A stretch of 64,000 bases of DNA from assembly GCF_000385565.1 (NCBI RefSeq), contig NC_021169.1, positions 1,904,571-1,968,570 of the forward strand, read 5' to 3'. This document shows positions 17,979 through 25,373 of the stretch, piece after piece. The notes beneath the pieces were generated by a model, which did no database searches, was not told the origin of the DNA, and saw only the letters and a program-made list of their open reading frames with translations. Source of the DNA: Archaeoglobus sulfaticallidus PM70-1. GTDB lineage: Archaea; Halobacteriota; Archaeoglobi; Archaeoglobales; Archaeoglobaceae. The position numbers and the translations under genes were made by a program. How positions within the stretch are numbered: the first letter of the stretch is position 1; each line of letters opens with the position of its first letter.

Positions 17979-18049
17979 GATTGTCCTGCCCACCAGCCAT
18001 GCGTCCCCTGATGGGAGATGATGGGGATTCCACAGGGTGGGCAACAATC
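17979..18049 (+). ncRNA. Candidate H/ACA-type guide RNA
   Basis: Between ahbC and the FGGY relic, the plus strand folds as an archaeal single-hairpin H/ACA RNA. The lower stem is GCCCACC/GGTGGGC (17988-17994 with 18036-18042). The open pocket has nine bases on the left (17995-18003) and eight on the right (18028-18035). The upper stem is TCCCC/GGGGA (18004-18008 with 18023-18027). The apex carries CTGA ... ATGATG, which can form the U.U, G.A and A.G pairs of a K-loop bound by L7Ae. ACA (18044-18046) follows the lower stem by one base, 16 bases from the pocket top, which matches the known 14-16 rule. An outer GATTGT/ACAATC pairing also exists. The target is not identified. Confidence 0.55.
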
Positions 18050-18091
18050 CTATGCGTTTGTGATTGCTCTTAATTACTCTAATCGCTCCAA

Positions 18092-18600
18092 TCACCAATT
18101 CAAAGCCATGTAAACCTTCTTCAGCTTTTTATATGCATTAACATATTCTTTGAATGGCCTCGCGTATGACCTCATGTATCTCCCAGCGTTCTCAGGCTTG
18201 AGTACCTGATCGACCTCGGATTTAGAGATGGCATCATCAAAATTTTTGGATTTACCAAGAGAGACCAACGCCATTGCTGCCAGCCCCCTCAACCCGACCT
18301 GATCTGGACTTTTCATCCTCCTAACCGGTTTGTTGATGACATCAGCTATTATCTGGCACCATACATCAAACAGAGCCATGTGTGCGCTAAACAGATAGCA
18401 GATACCTCAGCCTTTGACTCTTCAACGACACTCTTTCCAAGTTCAATAACAGTCCCCCACAAACTGCTGGGATCCTGCTCAGCCCTGTCACCTAGATAAT
18501 CGATTTTTGCCTTCGTGGATTTTGATGACCAGAGGAGAATAGCTTCCAGATCCATTACCGCACATTTTATCGAAGTTGTACCGATATCAAGCAAGAACAT
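18092..18600 (-). pseudogene. FGGY-family carbohydrate kinase, internally deleted
   Basis: The first about 75 codons (from 18600) are a sugar-kinase N-terminus (MFLLDIGTTSIKCAVMDLEA). After a frame break near 18350-18385, the remaining about 95 codons are the C-terminal end of the same family (WCQIIADVINKPVRR, GLRGLAAMALVSLG, FDDAISKSEVDQVLKPE). The family is about 480-500 aa, so roughly 280-300 middle residues are missing. No substrate or catalytic region remains and the product cannot be active. Confidence 0.85.
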
Positions 18601-18654
18601 TCATCAAAAGAATAGGTTAAAATTAATTTTTTTCTTTATTTGATTACTATTTGA

Positions 18655-19296
18655 TTACAAAAACATCTTTGCAAAACGAAGTGATCGTTGGATGTGCTCA
18701 TTTCCTTCACCGATAACGACATCCTCATGTCCCGGATACAGGTTTCTCACATCTAAATTCGACAGCTTTTTTATTGATTCTATAAGTTCGTATGCACTCC
18801 CCCCCGGAAGATCCACCCTTCCAAAACTGCCATGGGCGAAAACTGTATCTCCGCTGAAAAGCCATTTTTTCTCTTTCTCGTACAGACAGATACTCCCAGG
18901 AGAGTGCCCGGGTGTGTGAATTATCTCCAGCTCGATATCTCCCAAATCAAATCTTTCTCCACCCCTGACAACAATATCCGGCTCGAATGGCCTGAATTTC
19001 ACACCGAAAAATGAGACCTGGGATCTAACCAGCGCCATCTCACTTTCGTGGATGACTACCCTTGTATCTTCAAACCAGCCCTTCCAGTCGCTTACCGCAG
19101 AGGCGTGGTCGAAATGAGAGTGAGTCAGGAAGATGTAGGCAATATCCTTCGGATTTATGTACCTCCTGACCTCATCCACCAAGTATGCTGCATCTCCCCC
19201 AGTATCTATGAGCGCTGGAACTTCTGAGAGAATAAGATATACATTCGCAGCCAACGGAGGAGTTACGATCTGCACAGGCTTAATATCGCTATTCAT
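18655..19296 (-). CDS. MBL-fold metallohydrolase (glyoxalase II-like)
   Basis: 213 aa with the metal-binding sequence THSHFDHASAV, then IIHTPGHSPGSICLY, LFSGDTVFAHGSFGRVD and a final YPGHED histidine. These are all zinc ligands of the metallo-beta-lactamase fold. Size and motifs fit glyoxalase II or a persulfide/thioester hydrolase. The substrate cannot be told from sequence. It is cytoplasmic (no signal) and monocistronic. Confidence 0.88.
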   Translation of the reverse strand: MNSDIKPVQIVTPPLAANVYLILSEVPALIDTGGDAAYLVDEVRRYINPKDIAYIFLTHSHFDHASAVSDWKGWFEDTRVVIHESEMALVRSQVSFFGVKFRPFEPDIVVRGGERFDLGDIELEIIHTPGHSPGSICLYEKEKKWLFSGDTVFAHGSFGRVDLPGGSAYELIESIKKLSNLDVRNLYPGHEDVVIGEGNEHIQRSLRFAKMFL

Positions 19297-19336
19297 GGAT
19301 TAAAAAAAGGTATGGCTCTTAAAAAACTTTTGATTT

Positions 19337-19654
19337 CTAAAATCCCTGTATTGCTTGTACCGAGAGGGACAGCAAGAGATGGGTTAGCACTCCTGCCAAA
19401 ACTGAAATTCCCAGATTCTCCCATCTCCTGTATGTCACAAAAACGAACAGTATAGCAACTAAGCCTACACCCAAATCCCTGAAAACTATTGGGAATGATA
19501 TAAAGCTCGTTACGAACAGTGCAGAGATTAAAGCTGTTGATGAATATGCCAGAAACTCTTCAAACCTCTCAGACCTTATTTTCCCGAACTTCATTGGGAG
19601 GAATCTGGTGAGATATGTTCCTGCCGCCACAAGCACTATTGCTAGAAGCTTCAT
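19337..19654 (-). CDS. azlD: AzlD-family branched-chain amino acid transport subunit
   Basis: 105 aa with three or four hydrophobic helices and the AzlD signature TYLTRFLPMKFGK. It is the small partner of AzlC and overlaps its end by four bases (ATGA type), so the two are co-translated. Family members export branched-chain amino acids or analogues; the exact substrate here is unknown. Confidence 0.88.
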   Translation of the reverse strand: MKLLAIVLVAAGTYLTRFLPMKFGKIRSERFEEFLAYSSTALISALFVTSFISFPIVFRDLGVGLVAILFVFVTYRRWENLGISVLAGVLTHLLLSLSVQAIQGF

Positions 19655-20283
19655 CTTCTCAACCTCATAGCAATTAGCGGACTCACAACTCCTGCCAGCA
19701 GAATGCCGATTGAAGAATACCCGAAGTAGTGGAATATGAGCGCTATTAGTCCACCCATTATTGCTGAGAGTCTATATTTCTTGAGGTTTGGAATCAAAAG
19801 AACGAGGAACAGTGCTGTAAGGGAGAAAACGAGTGATGGTGTTAAGGTTTTGTTCGAAATAAGGAATGCCCCTCCAACGATCCCAATAGCAGTACCAAGG
19901 ACCCATGCCGAATATGAACCCAACTCCAGGCCCCAGAGGAATCTTTCATCTCTAGGAGCCGTAAGCGATCGTGCAAACACCTCGTCAGTTAACCCAAACG
20001 CGGTTATACATGGTTTCTTAATTTCAAAGTTCTGAGAGACTATGTATCCATACACTATGTGTCTCAAATTCAGGAATATCGGTATGAAAACTGCATTCAC
20101 AAAGGAGTAGGGCATCAGCGAGATTAACGCGAATTGGCTCGCTCCGGCAAATACCAAAGCAGATGTCAGCAAAGTCTCCACCTTGCTGAAACCGAGAGCT
20201 AATGCAATTATTCCGAATGTCATCGCTACCGGGACATATCCAATAACTATTGGTATGCTGGCGATCAACCCTTTTCTGAACAT
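19651..20283 (-). CDS. azlC: AzlC-family branched-chain amino acid exporter
   Basis: 210 aa, five or six membrane helices. AzlC hallmarks are IPIVIGYVPVAMTFGI, VFAGASQFALISLM and LNLRHIVYGY, followed by TDEVFA. It is the large subunit of the AzlCD pair, first in the two-gene operon. Confidence 0.9.
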   Translation of the reverse strand: MFRKGLIASIPIVIGYVPVAMTFGIIALALGFSKVETLLTSALVFAGASQFALISLMPYSFVNAVFIPIFLNLRHIVYGYIVSQNFEIKKPCITAFGLTDEVFARSLTAPRDERFLWGLELGSYSAWVLGTAIGIVGGAFLISNKTLTPSLVFSLTALFLVLLIPNLKKYRLSAIMGGLIALIFHYFGYSSIGILLAGVVSPLIAMRLRR

Positions 20284-20819
20284 CGCATTCCCCCAAACCT
20301 CGATTTAATCTTGATTGAAATACCCATCTGCATTCCTCCAAATTGCTTTCGTATTTGATCATCTATGATTCAAGAAGGTTACTCTGATAACAAAATCAAA
20401 AACTATACTTTTATTTCAACCCACTTATCCTCATTTTCAGAAACTCTGACCCTGACAACATCTAAACCTCCCTTTTTAAGTTCATCACTGTATTTCTCCT
20501 GTGATCAAAACAACATCACTGTCCAGTGTATCACTTGTAAATTACATCCAGAGAAACGGATAAAAAGCTGTCTTACACCAACAAAAATTCCCTCACCCTG
20601 AATTGATTCAAATATCTCACTACTTGCCTCCATTTTTGTATCATCTCCCTATCTGGTATTACCGGACATATAGAAATTTTACCTATTTTATATACCATAC
20701 ACAACATTGCTGAAGCAGTTACTGATAGTTAAAGATTATGGATTCAAATATATCGTCTTCTGTTTTTTGTTCTTAAATCCAAGCATGAGATCTGAGTGAA
20801 TAACCAATTAGAGCGTGTT
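20284..20819. other. Gap between azlC and IS element
   Basis: About 540 bases with no intact gene. It holds the queE/queD scar at 20403-20633 and an AT-rich stretch up to the IS right end. Nothing else was recognised. Confidence 0.6.
20403..20633 (-). pseudogene. queE-queD deletion scar (7-deazaguanine biosynthesis relic)
   Basis: From 20633 the minus strand encodes 42 residues beginning [19 protein letters not shown] and including [12 protein letters not shown]. This is the N-terminus of QueE (7-carboxy-7-deazaguanine synthase) up to just before its radical-SAM CxxxCxxC. After a stop (20505-20507) the same frame continues with YSDELKKGGLDVVRVRVSE and ends at 20403. This tail resembles the C-terminus of QueD (6-carboxytetrahydropterin synthase), a frequent queE neighbour. 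The simplest reading is one deletion running from early queE to late queD. The QueE part is clear, the QueD part moderate. Confidence 0.7.
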
Positions 20820-22345
20820 GTGAATCACCCCTCGCTCGCGCAAGGGGCTTCGGGATGGGTTTGAACCGTCAGGTTCCTTACCATCCCAAGGGGGACACAA
20901 CCCCTTACTACTCCTATCTGTCCCAGCACGGCAGATTCGGAGCTACCTCTCAGCCTGTGGAAGACTCTTAACCTGATTATTTGTTTGAGGCCAGACGCCG
21001 TATCCCTCAAAACATGATTCGTCTGGCCAATCTCGTACAGGTACTTTTTCAGGATGTTTCTTGCGGAGTTGACATCTGCGTTGATGATGCCGATCACGGA
21101 TTTGAACAGACCCCTCTTTACCCTTTTTCGAGGTTCATAGTGCTCCTTAGAAGGATGTTCGTGCTTAACGGAGTCCACACCGGATGTGTATTCTTCACTT
21201 ATCTCTATGACATTCCCGAATTTGTATTGAAGGTGCTTCACCACTTTTCCGTGAGGAAGCAGGGAGAACATCTGGTTTACGAGGTCGGGCAACTTGCTTT
21301 CCTTGTTCTTGGATGTGTGGACGTTTCCTATAACGATCCTTGTCACCTGTCTCCTGGCAAGCTCCACAATCAGGTTTGATACACGGTGAGAGAAATCTCT
21401 CAGCAAATTTCTCACCCGCTTCCAGAGCTTGGCAATTCTTTCGTTGAGTTTGTGGTGTGGTAAGCCCTCTTTCAGGTTGTCTCTTCTAGACTGCAATCTG
21501 GAGATTTTCTTGAGGTATTTTCTTAGAAGGGACATTAGACCTCTGCCATCGATGATGTATGATGTGGGGTGGTCCTCGATAACGATGACTGCAAAGTTGG
21601 AGGTGTTGAAGTCGATGCTCATCAACCTCTCTTTTTCTGGTTGTTGGGTTTGCTCTTGCTCCACTGAATATATGATCCCCATCTGGTAGAATATCCTGCC
21701 AGAGTACTTGAGAGGTGTGATCTGGATGTTTCTTACATCATACTGAGTTAAGTCGATACCAGTATCAATCCACAAGTACTTCTTGTCAAAACCGTACTCT
21801 CCTCTGAGATACGCCTTCAACTGTTTTGGTATGGATAACCTGATCTTACTCCCGAGCACCTTGAAACCTGTTTTATCGTAGATAATGGTATGATGTGGTC
21901 TCTTCTTATCCATGAATCCTGGCCTTCTTACGGGAGAACTGTAATTCTCAGGATTCTTCAGGTAGTCAAAATACGTCATCCAGCCCTCAACGAGCTGACC
22001 CATGAGGATTTGGGCTGACCTTGAGTGAATGTTTCTGACGAAGAAGTTGTCTTTGAGTTTGTTGTAGATGTCGTAAACGTTGAACTTGAGGTTTCCGTTT
22101 ATGAGGTGGTAGTTGACGATGTTCCATACTTTGCCAGCGTTGTAACAGAGGTTGCCGATGACTATCTCCTGCTCCTTAGTCAGTTTGGGCTGAACGACTA
22201 TGCATCGGTTTTCCTGCACGTACATACGTCTGCGTTTGAGCAAATATATGTTGAGAGTGGTGTGAAAGTGGAAAGGATATATTCCCACCCACTTCCCCTT
22301 GCGTATCCCCTCCCTCGCGGAAGGAGTCTTGCAAGCAACGGGAAG
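20820..22345 (-). mobile_element. IS200/IS605-family element, tnpB only (IS1341-like)
   Basis: About 1.53 kb carrying tnpB but no tnpA. The left end (high-coordinate side) reads TTTTAT then CTTCCCGTTGC on the minus strand and has a 26-base copy at 1225-1250. The right end has a GC-rich hairpin (CCCCT...AGGGG, 20827-20845) and ends GATTCAC. The other element in this window ends GTTCAC. Boundaries are inferred from comparing the two copies and the relic. Without tnpA it must depend on a transposase elsewhere. Confidence 0.75.
20825..22225 (-). CDS. tnpB: TnpB-family RNA-guided nuclease homolog (IS1341 type)
   Basis: About 466 aa. RuvC-I is seen as LMSIDFNTSNFAVIVI, and a late INADVNSARNILKK carries the last RuvC aspartate. 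The region between has EEYTSGVDS and KRVKRGLFKS in place of a CxxC zinc finger, as in IS1341 proteins. At the second RuvC motif the sequence is RIVIGNVHTSKNK, with no glutamate at the usual place, so cleavage activity is doubtful. The start is set at the Met preceding YVQENRCIVVQPK, where family similarity begins; an in-frame ATG at 22288 would add 21 unrelated residues. The last residues run into the right-end hairpin. Confidence 0.85.
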   Translation of the reverse strand: MYVQENRCIVVQPKLTKEQEIVIGNLCYNAGKVWNIVNYHLINGNLKFNVYDIYNKLKDNFFVRNIHSRSAQILMGQLVEGWMTYFDYLKNPENYSSPVRRPGFMDKKRPHHTIIYDKTGFKVLGSKIRLSIPKQLKAYLRGEYGFDKKYLWIDTGIDLTQYDVRNIQITPLKYSGRIFYQMGIIYSVEQEQTQQPEKERLMSIDFNTSNFAVIVIEDHPTSYIIDGRGLMSLLRKYLKKISRLQSRRDNLKEGLPHHKLNERIAKLWKRVRNLLRDFSHRVSNLIVELARRQVTRIVIGNVHTSKNKESKLPDLVNQMFSLLPHGKVVKHLQYKFGNVIEISEEYTSGVDSVKHEHPSKEHYEPRKRVKRGLFKSVIGIINADVNSARNILKKYLYEIGQTNHVLRDTASGLKQIIRLRVFHRLRGSSESAVLGQIGVVRGCVPLGMVRNLTVQTHPEAPCASEG

Positions 22346-22424
22346 ATAAAATCAATATCTTGTGTTCTGAGATTCCACCAACTAACCAGAAAATTTGAAA
22401 GATGGGTGTTTAAGATGGTTTAAA

Positions 22425-22982
22425 TTACTTCCTAACAATTGTCAGCTTTCTCGATCCAGAAATTATTTCCACCGGGATATTCTGAGCCTCAAACATCCCT
22501 TCGAGAAAGATTTTTAGTATGTTCTGCTCGCTTTGAGTGGATAAAATTATGGTAAATACCCTACCGTTAGCCTTTACCTTGAACCAGTTTCCAAGCTCCA
22601 GAAACTTCAGAATCTCTTGGATGTCGTTTATCCCCATCTTTTTGTTCTGAATGCCCTTGTTGTAACCTATCTCTCTGATGTACTCAAAAAACTCATCAGA
22701 AGCTCTTTTGTTTAGCTCGTCAAGAATCTTTATCCACATCTCAATGTCAACCAATACATGCTCTTCGCTCTCCAGCATCTCTCCGATCTGCTTGAGCTTT
22801 TTTATGTCGAGGTACCTTATTGCCTTCTTTATCTCATAGTATGCCTTGATAGCTTCCCTTATAGTCTCCGATGCATTCCTGTCCTCTTCTCTGGCAAGAA
22901 GCTCTACCATCTTCTCTGTCTCAGCATCCAGGGCTATAGAGAGTCTTGATATGTTTCTAGCCCTTCTTTCCTTAGCTATCAA
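22425..22982 (-). CDS. Ribbon-helix-helix regulator with C-terminal sensor-like domain
   Basis: About 185 aa. The N-terminus (SRLSIALDAETEKMVELL ... NASETIREAIKAYYE) is a CopG/MetJ-type RHH DNA-binding fold. The remainder is an uncharacterised alpha/beta domain ending SGSRKLTIVRK. GGAGGTG lies inside the end of the upstream DUF1634 gene and points to a TTG start at 22982, directly after that gene's TAA; an ATG at 23003 is also in frame. It is last in a tauE/73-aa/DUF1634 operon whose promoter has repeated operator-like sites, so autoregulation of the transporter operon is a fair inference. Confidence 0.75.
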   Translation of the reverse strand: MIAKERRARNISRLSIALDAETEKMVELLAREEDRNASETIREAIKAYYEIKKAIRYLDIKKLKQIGEMLESEEHVLVDIEMWIKILDELNKRASDEFFEYIREIGYNKGIQNKKMGINDIQEILKFLELGNWFKVKANGRVFTIILSTQSEQNILKIFLEGMFEAQNIPVEIISGSRKLTIVRK

Positions 22983-22983
22983 T

Positions 22984-23505
22984 TTAATGGACACCTCCCA
23001 CATTCATGATTAAAGGCCTGAGTATCGCATACACGAACTCTATCGTTATAATGACCAGCAGAACCCTCAGTGCACCGTGAGCCTTCGGTATTGCGAACAG
23101 GAATCCTACCAGAGGTGTCAGAGCTAATATCGTTATTCCCAGAATAACGATGTTCTCCGGATCCATCAGATCAGACAGGAACCATGAATAACCGTTGATT
23201 TCCGTTCCCTTGACATCTTTCCAGAATGCTACGGCTGGCTCATTCCATCTCGCTGCCTCATTGCTTGGGTTGTCCTTGGGGCTTATGCCAACGAAGTAGA
23301 ATACCGATGCGATTATGATTACTGCAAGTCCAACATTGCACAGAATTCTCATGACATCTCCAAAGACCCCGTTAACCGGATCAATCGTTATCTTTTCCGG
23401 TACTGTCTCTTTCATCGGTGCTAAAGCCTCTTTCGGGTGAATAGGTTCCATTGTGTCTGCCAGTTCATCAACACTCGGTACGATCTCTTTTATCTTACTT
23501 CCCAT
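22984..23505 (-). CDS. DUF1634 membrane protein, TauE partner
   Basis: About 173 aa. A soluble N-terminal tail contains DELADTMEPIHPKEALAPM. Then come three or four membrane helices (LCNVGLAVIIIASVFYFVG, IVILGITILALTPLVGFLFA, LRVLLVIITIEFVYAILRP), the DUF1634 layout. DUF1634 genes usually sit beside TauE/SafE permeases, as here. GAGGTGAT upstream favours the ATG at 23505. Its tail motif recurs in the 73-aa protein encoded just upstream. Confidence 0.82.
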   Translation of the reverse strand: MGSKIKEIVPSVDELADTMEPIHPKEALAPMKETVPEKITIDPVNGVFGDVMRILCNVGLAVIIIASVFYFVGISPKDNPSNEAARWNEPAVAFWKDVKGTEINGYSWFLSDLMDPENIVILGITILALTPLVGFLFAIPKAHGALRVLLVIITIEFVYAILRPLIMNVGGVH

Positions 23506-23538
23506 AAACATCACCTCGATTACTTCAAATATCCCAAA

Positions 23539-23760
23539 CTATCTCAACTTTTTATGAAATAGAGCACTCAACCCACAATAAATCACATATTTCGGCACAT
23601 CGACCTCTTTTCTGGCCTCCTGCTTGACAGATACACCTGATTCCATAGACGGGGCCAGAGCCTCTCCAGCGTACAGTGGATCCATCGTATCTGCCAGTTC
23701 ATCTAAACTTGGAAATAAATTTTTTATATTATTCACAATTTTTTTAATTCCGTATTCCAA
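23539..23760 (-). CDS. 73-aa protein sharing the DUF1634 N-terminal tail
   Basis: Starts at TTG (23760), which has GAGGAGGTGA at good spacing. Residues 12-38 (IKNLFPSLDELADTMDPLY ... EALAP) closely copy the N-terminal tail of the DUF1634 protein encoded next. After that the sequence (VSVKQEARKEVDVPKY) is different and lacks the membrane helices. It may be a truncated duplicate or a soluble paralog that mimics the tail. It lies between tauE and the DUF1634 gene in the same operon. Confidence 0.6.
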   Translation of the reverse strand: MEYGIKKIVNNIKNLFPSLDELADTMDPLYAGEALAPSMESGVSVKQEARKEVDVPKYVIYCGLSALFHKKLR

Positions 23761-23772
23761 GCTTTCACCTCC

Positions 23773-24771
23773 TCACCACTTAAAAACACCCATCGAAGAC
23801 AGTCCCTGAATTATGTTCACAATAGCAGACAGTCCAATTAGGCCGATGACCAAGTACTTGATGACCTTCGGCTTAGTTCTGACTGCGATTCTCGAGCCTA
23901 TTCTCGATCCAATACCTATTCCAAGTACTGTAGGTACAACGATCAATGGCAGTACTGCACCTTTCGACAGATACACCCACAGCGATGCTGAATCGTTTAT
24001 TGCTAGGATTACCATACTCGTAGCCACCGCTGCCTTGAGTGGAACTCCCATGATCAGGTTCAGGACTGGAACATTTGCCCATCCAGCACCGAGTCCAAAC
24101 ATTCCTGCAACGAATCCAACTCCAGCGAAAAACAGTAAACCTATTGGCAGGTTTCCTACCCTGTACTCCACAACCCTGTTGAGTGTTGGCTCATACCATT
24201 CGCCATATATGTTAAGCATTTTCGAGAGTCTGTCCTGCTTTTTAGTCTCTGGATACTCGACATTCTTCGATGTGGCCAAAGCTGCGAGCATTATGAATAG
24301 AACAACACCTAAGCTAACTTTTACATAACTTGAGCCTTGCGGGAATGCATTTGATATCCACAGCCCAAATACACTGCCCATTATTGAGAAAATTGTTGAA
24401 ACCACTACCAACGGTGCTGCAACCTTAAAGTTGGCCAATCCTTTCTTTGTGAAGTGTGGTGCTGAACTTAGGGCTGTAGTCAGGGCAGCAACAAGCCCAG
24501 CTCCTCTAATGAAGTCAACATGAAACGGCAGTATAGCCATGCCAAGTCCTACGAATATAACTCCACCACCAACACCAGACATTGGACCGAGTATACCTAT
24601 GACGAATGTGAACAGGAAAAGGAAGATAACCCACTCAGACCACAACGAGACCCCCATCGCACCCCCCTGAAGGAAAAACCATGCTAAAATTCCTGCAATC
24701 AGTATTATCGCTGAAATGGCTGCCAGAACTGTCTGCCTACTCTTTTTGGCACTTTTAAGTTCTGTAACCAT
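23773..24771 (-). CDS. TauE/SafE-family anion permease
   Basis: 332 aa, about eight hydrophobic helices. It has the duplicated glycine motifs of this family: GPMSGVGGGVIFVGLGMA in the first half and AGMFGLGAGWANVPVLNLI in the second. Members export or import sulfite, sulfoacetate, taurine-derived or other organosulfur anions. In a sulfate reducer a sulfur anion is plausible but unproven. It is the first gene of a four-gene operon ending with an RHH regulator. The promoter TATA box is flanked by two TTTGACACA repeats. Confidence 0.88.
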   Translation of the reverse strand: MVTELKSAKKSRQTVLAAISAIILIAGILAWFFLQGGAMGVSLWSEWVIFLFLFTFVIGILGPMSGVGGGVIFVGLGMAILPFHVDFIRGAGLVAALTTALSSAPHFTKKGLANFKVAAPLVVVSTIFSIMGSVFGLWISNAFPQGSSYVKVSLGVVLFIMLAALATSKNVEYPETKKQDRLSKMLNIYGEWYEPTLNRVVEYRVGNLPIGLLFFAGVGFVAGMFGLGAGWANVPVLNLIMGVPLKAAVATSMVILAINDSASLWVYLSKGAVLPLIVVPTVLGIGIGSRIGSRIAVRTKPKVIKYLVIGLIGLSAIVNIIQGLSSMGVFKW

Positions 24772-24782
24772 ATGAGCCGTTT

Positions 24783-24821
24783 TGTGTCAAATTGTATATA
24801 AAACTTGTGATATGTGTCAAA
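24783..24821 (-). promoter_or_regulatory. TATA box flanked by direct repeats (tauE operator)
   Basis: TTTGACACA occurs twice on the minus strand (24783-24791 and 24813-24821), exactly 30 bases apart. The TATA-like box TTTTATATAC lies between the two. Direct repeats on one helix face suit a ribbon-helix-helix repressor. Confidence 0.5.
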
Positions 24822-24852
24822 AATAAACAAAACAAAATTAATAAAATCTAAT

Positions 24853-24871
24853 TTGTTACAAATTGTTACAA
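24853..24871. promoter_or_regulatory. Two tandem TTGTTACAA palindromes
   Basis: The 9-base palindrome TTGTTACAA appears at 24853-24861 and 24863-24871, ten bases apart (one helical turn). It lies between the divergent tauE operon and the small RHH gene at 24.9 kb, a likely operator for the rightward gene. Confidence 0.45.
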
Positions 24872-24917
24872 ATCAAGTTTTAAAGGTCGTTAACGAGATA
24901 CAAAATCACGAAAAAAC

Positions 24918-25283
24918 ATGAAAGACATTAATATATCTCAAAAAAACGAAAATTACTTAAAGTATTATGAATTAAAACACATTATGGGTATGGCTAATAG
25001 AAGAGGTAATAATGGGAATGTATTGAACCTAAGAATTAAGACTGATAATAAGTTTGAAGAAAAGTTCATAAAGGTTAAAGAGGAACTCGGACTCAACTCA
25101 AATGCTGAGGTGGTGAGGTACCTGGTCAACAAATACTATAAAGAACTTCTCGAGAAGGGTTCGCTCCTGATTTTGCCAATACCGAAGATTTTGCCCAGAA
25201 TTGCAGATTTAATTAATATTTCGGTAGATTTTTCCATGTTCGATGTTGTTAACCTATTACCAGGACTCTGTCTGAGCTTCTGA
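24918..25283 (+). CDS. Small ribbon-helix-helix-like DNA-binding protein
   Basis: 121 aa if the first ATG is used. The recognisable part starts near residue 30 with NVLNLRIKTDNKFEEKFIKV and continues LGLNSNAEVVRYLVNKYYKE, the strand-helix-helix pattern of RHH regulators. The tail (residues 80-121) is hydrophobic. An ATG at residue 23 or 25 could be the true start because the first 22 residues are poorly conserved in type. Tandem palindromes lie just upstream. It precedes the aldehyde oxidoreductase gene by about 90 bases, so it may control that gene or itself. Confidence 0.6.
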   Translation: MKDINISQKNENYLKYYELKHIMGMANRRGNNGNVLNLRIKTDNKFEEKFIKVKEELGLNSNAEVVRYLVNKYYKELLEKGSLLILPIPKILPRIADLINISVDFSMFDVVNLLPGLCLSF

Positions 25284-25373
25284 TAACCGATATGCACAAT
25301 AGCACATATCAACCTAATTTTATCATGGGAAAGCAATTTATAGTAGTTAAACTATCTACTTTTGGGTGAAAAT

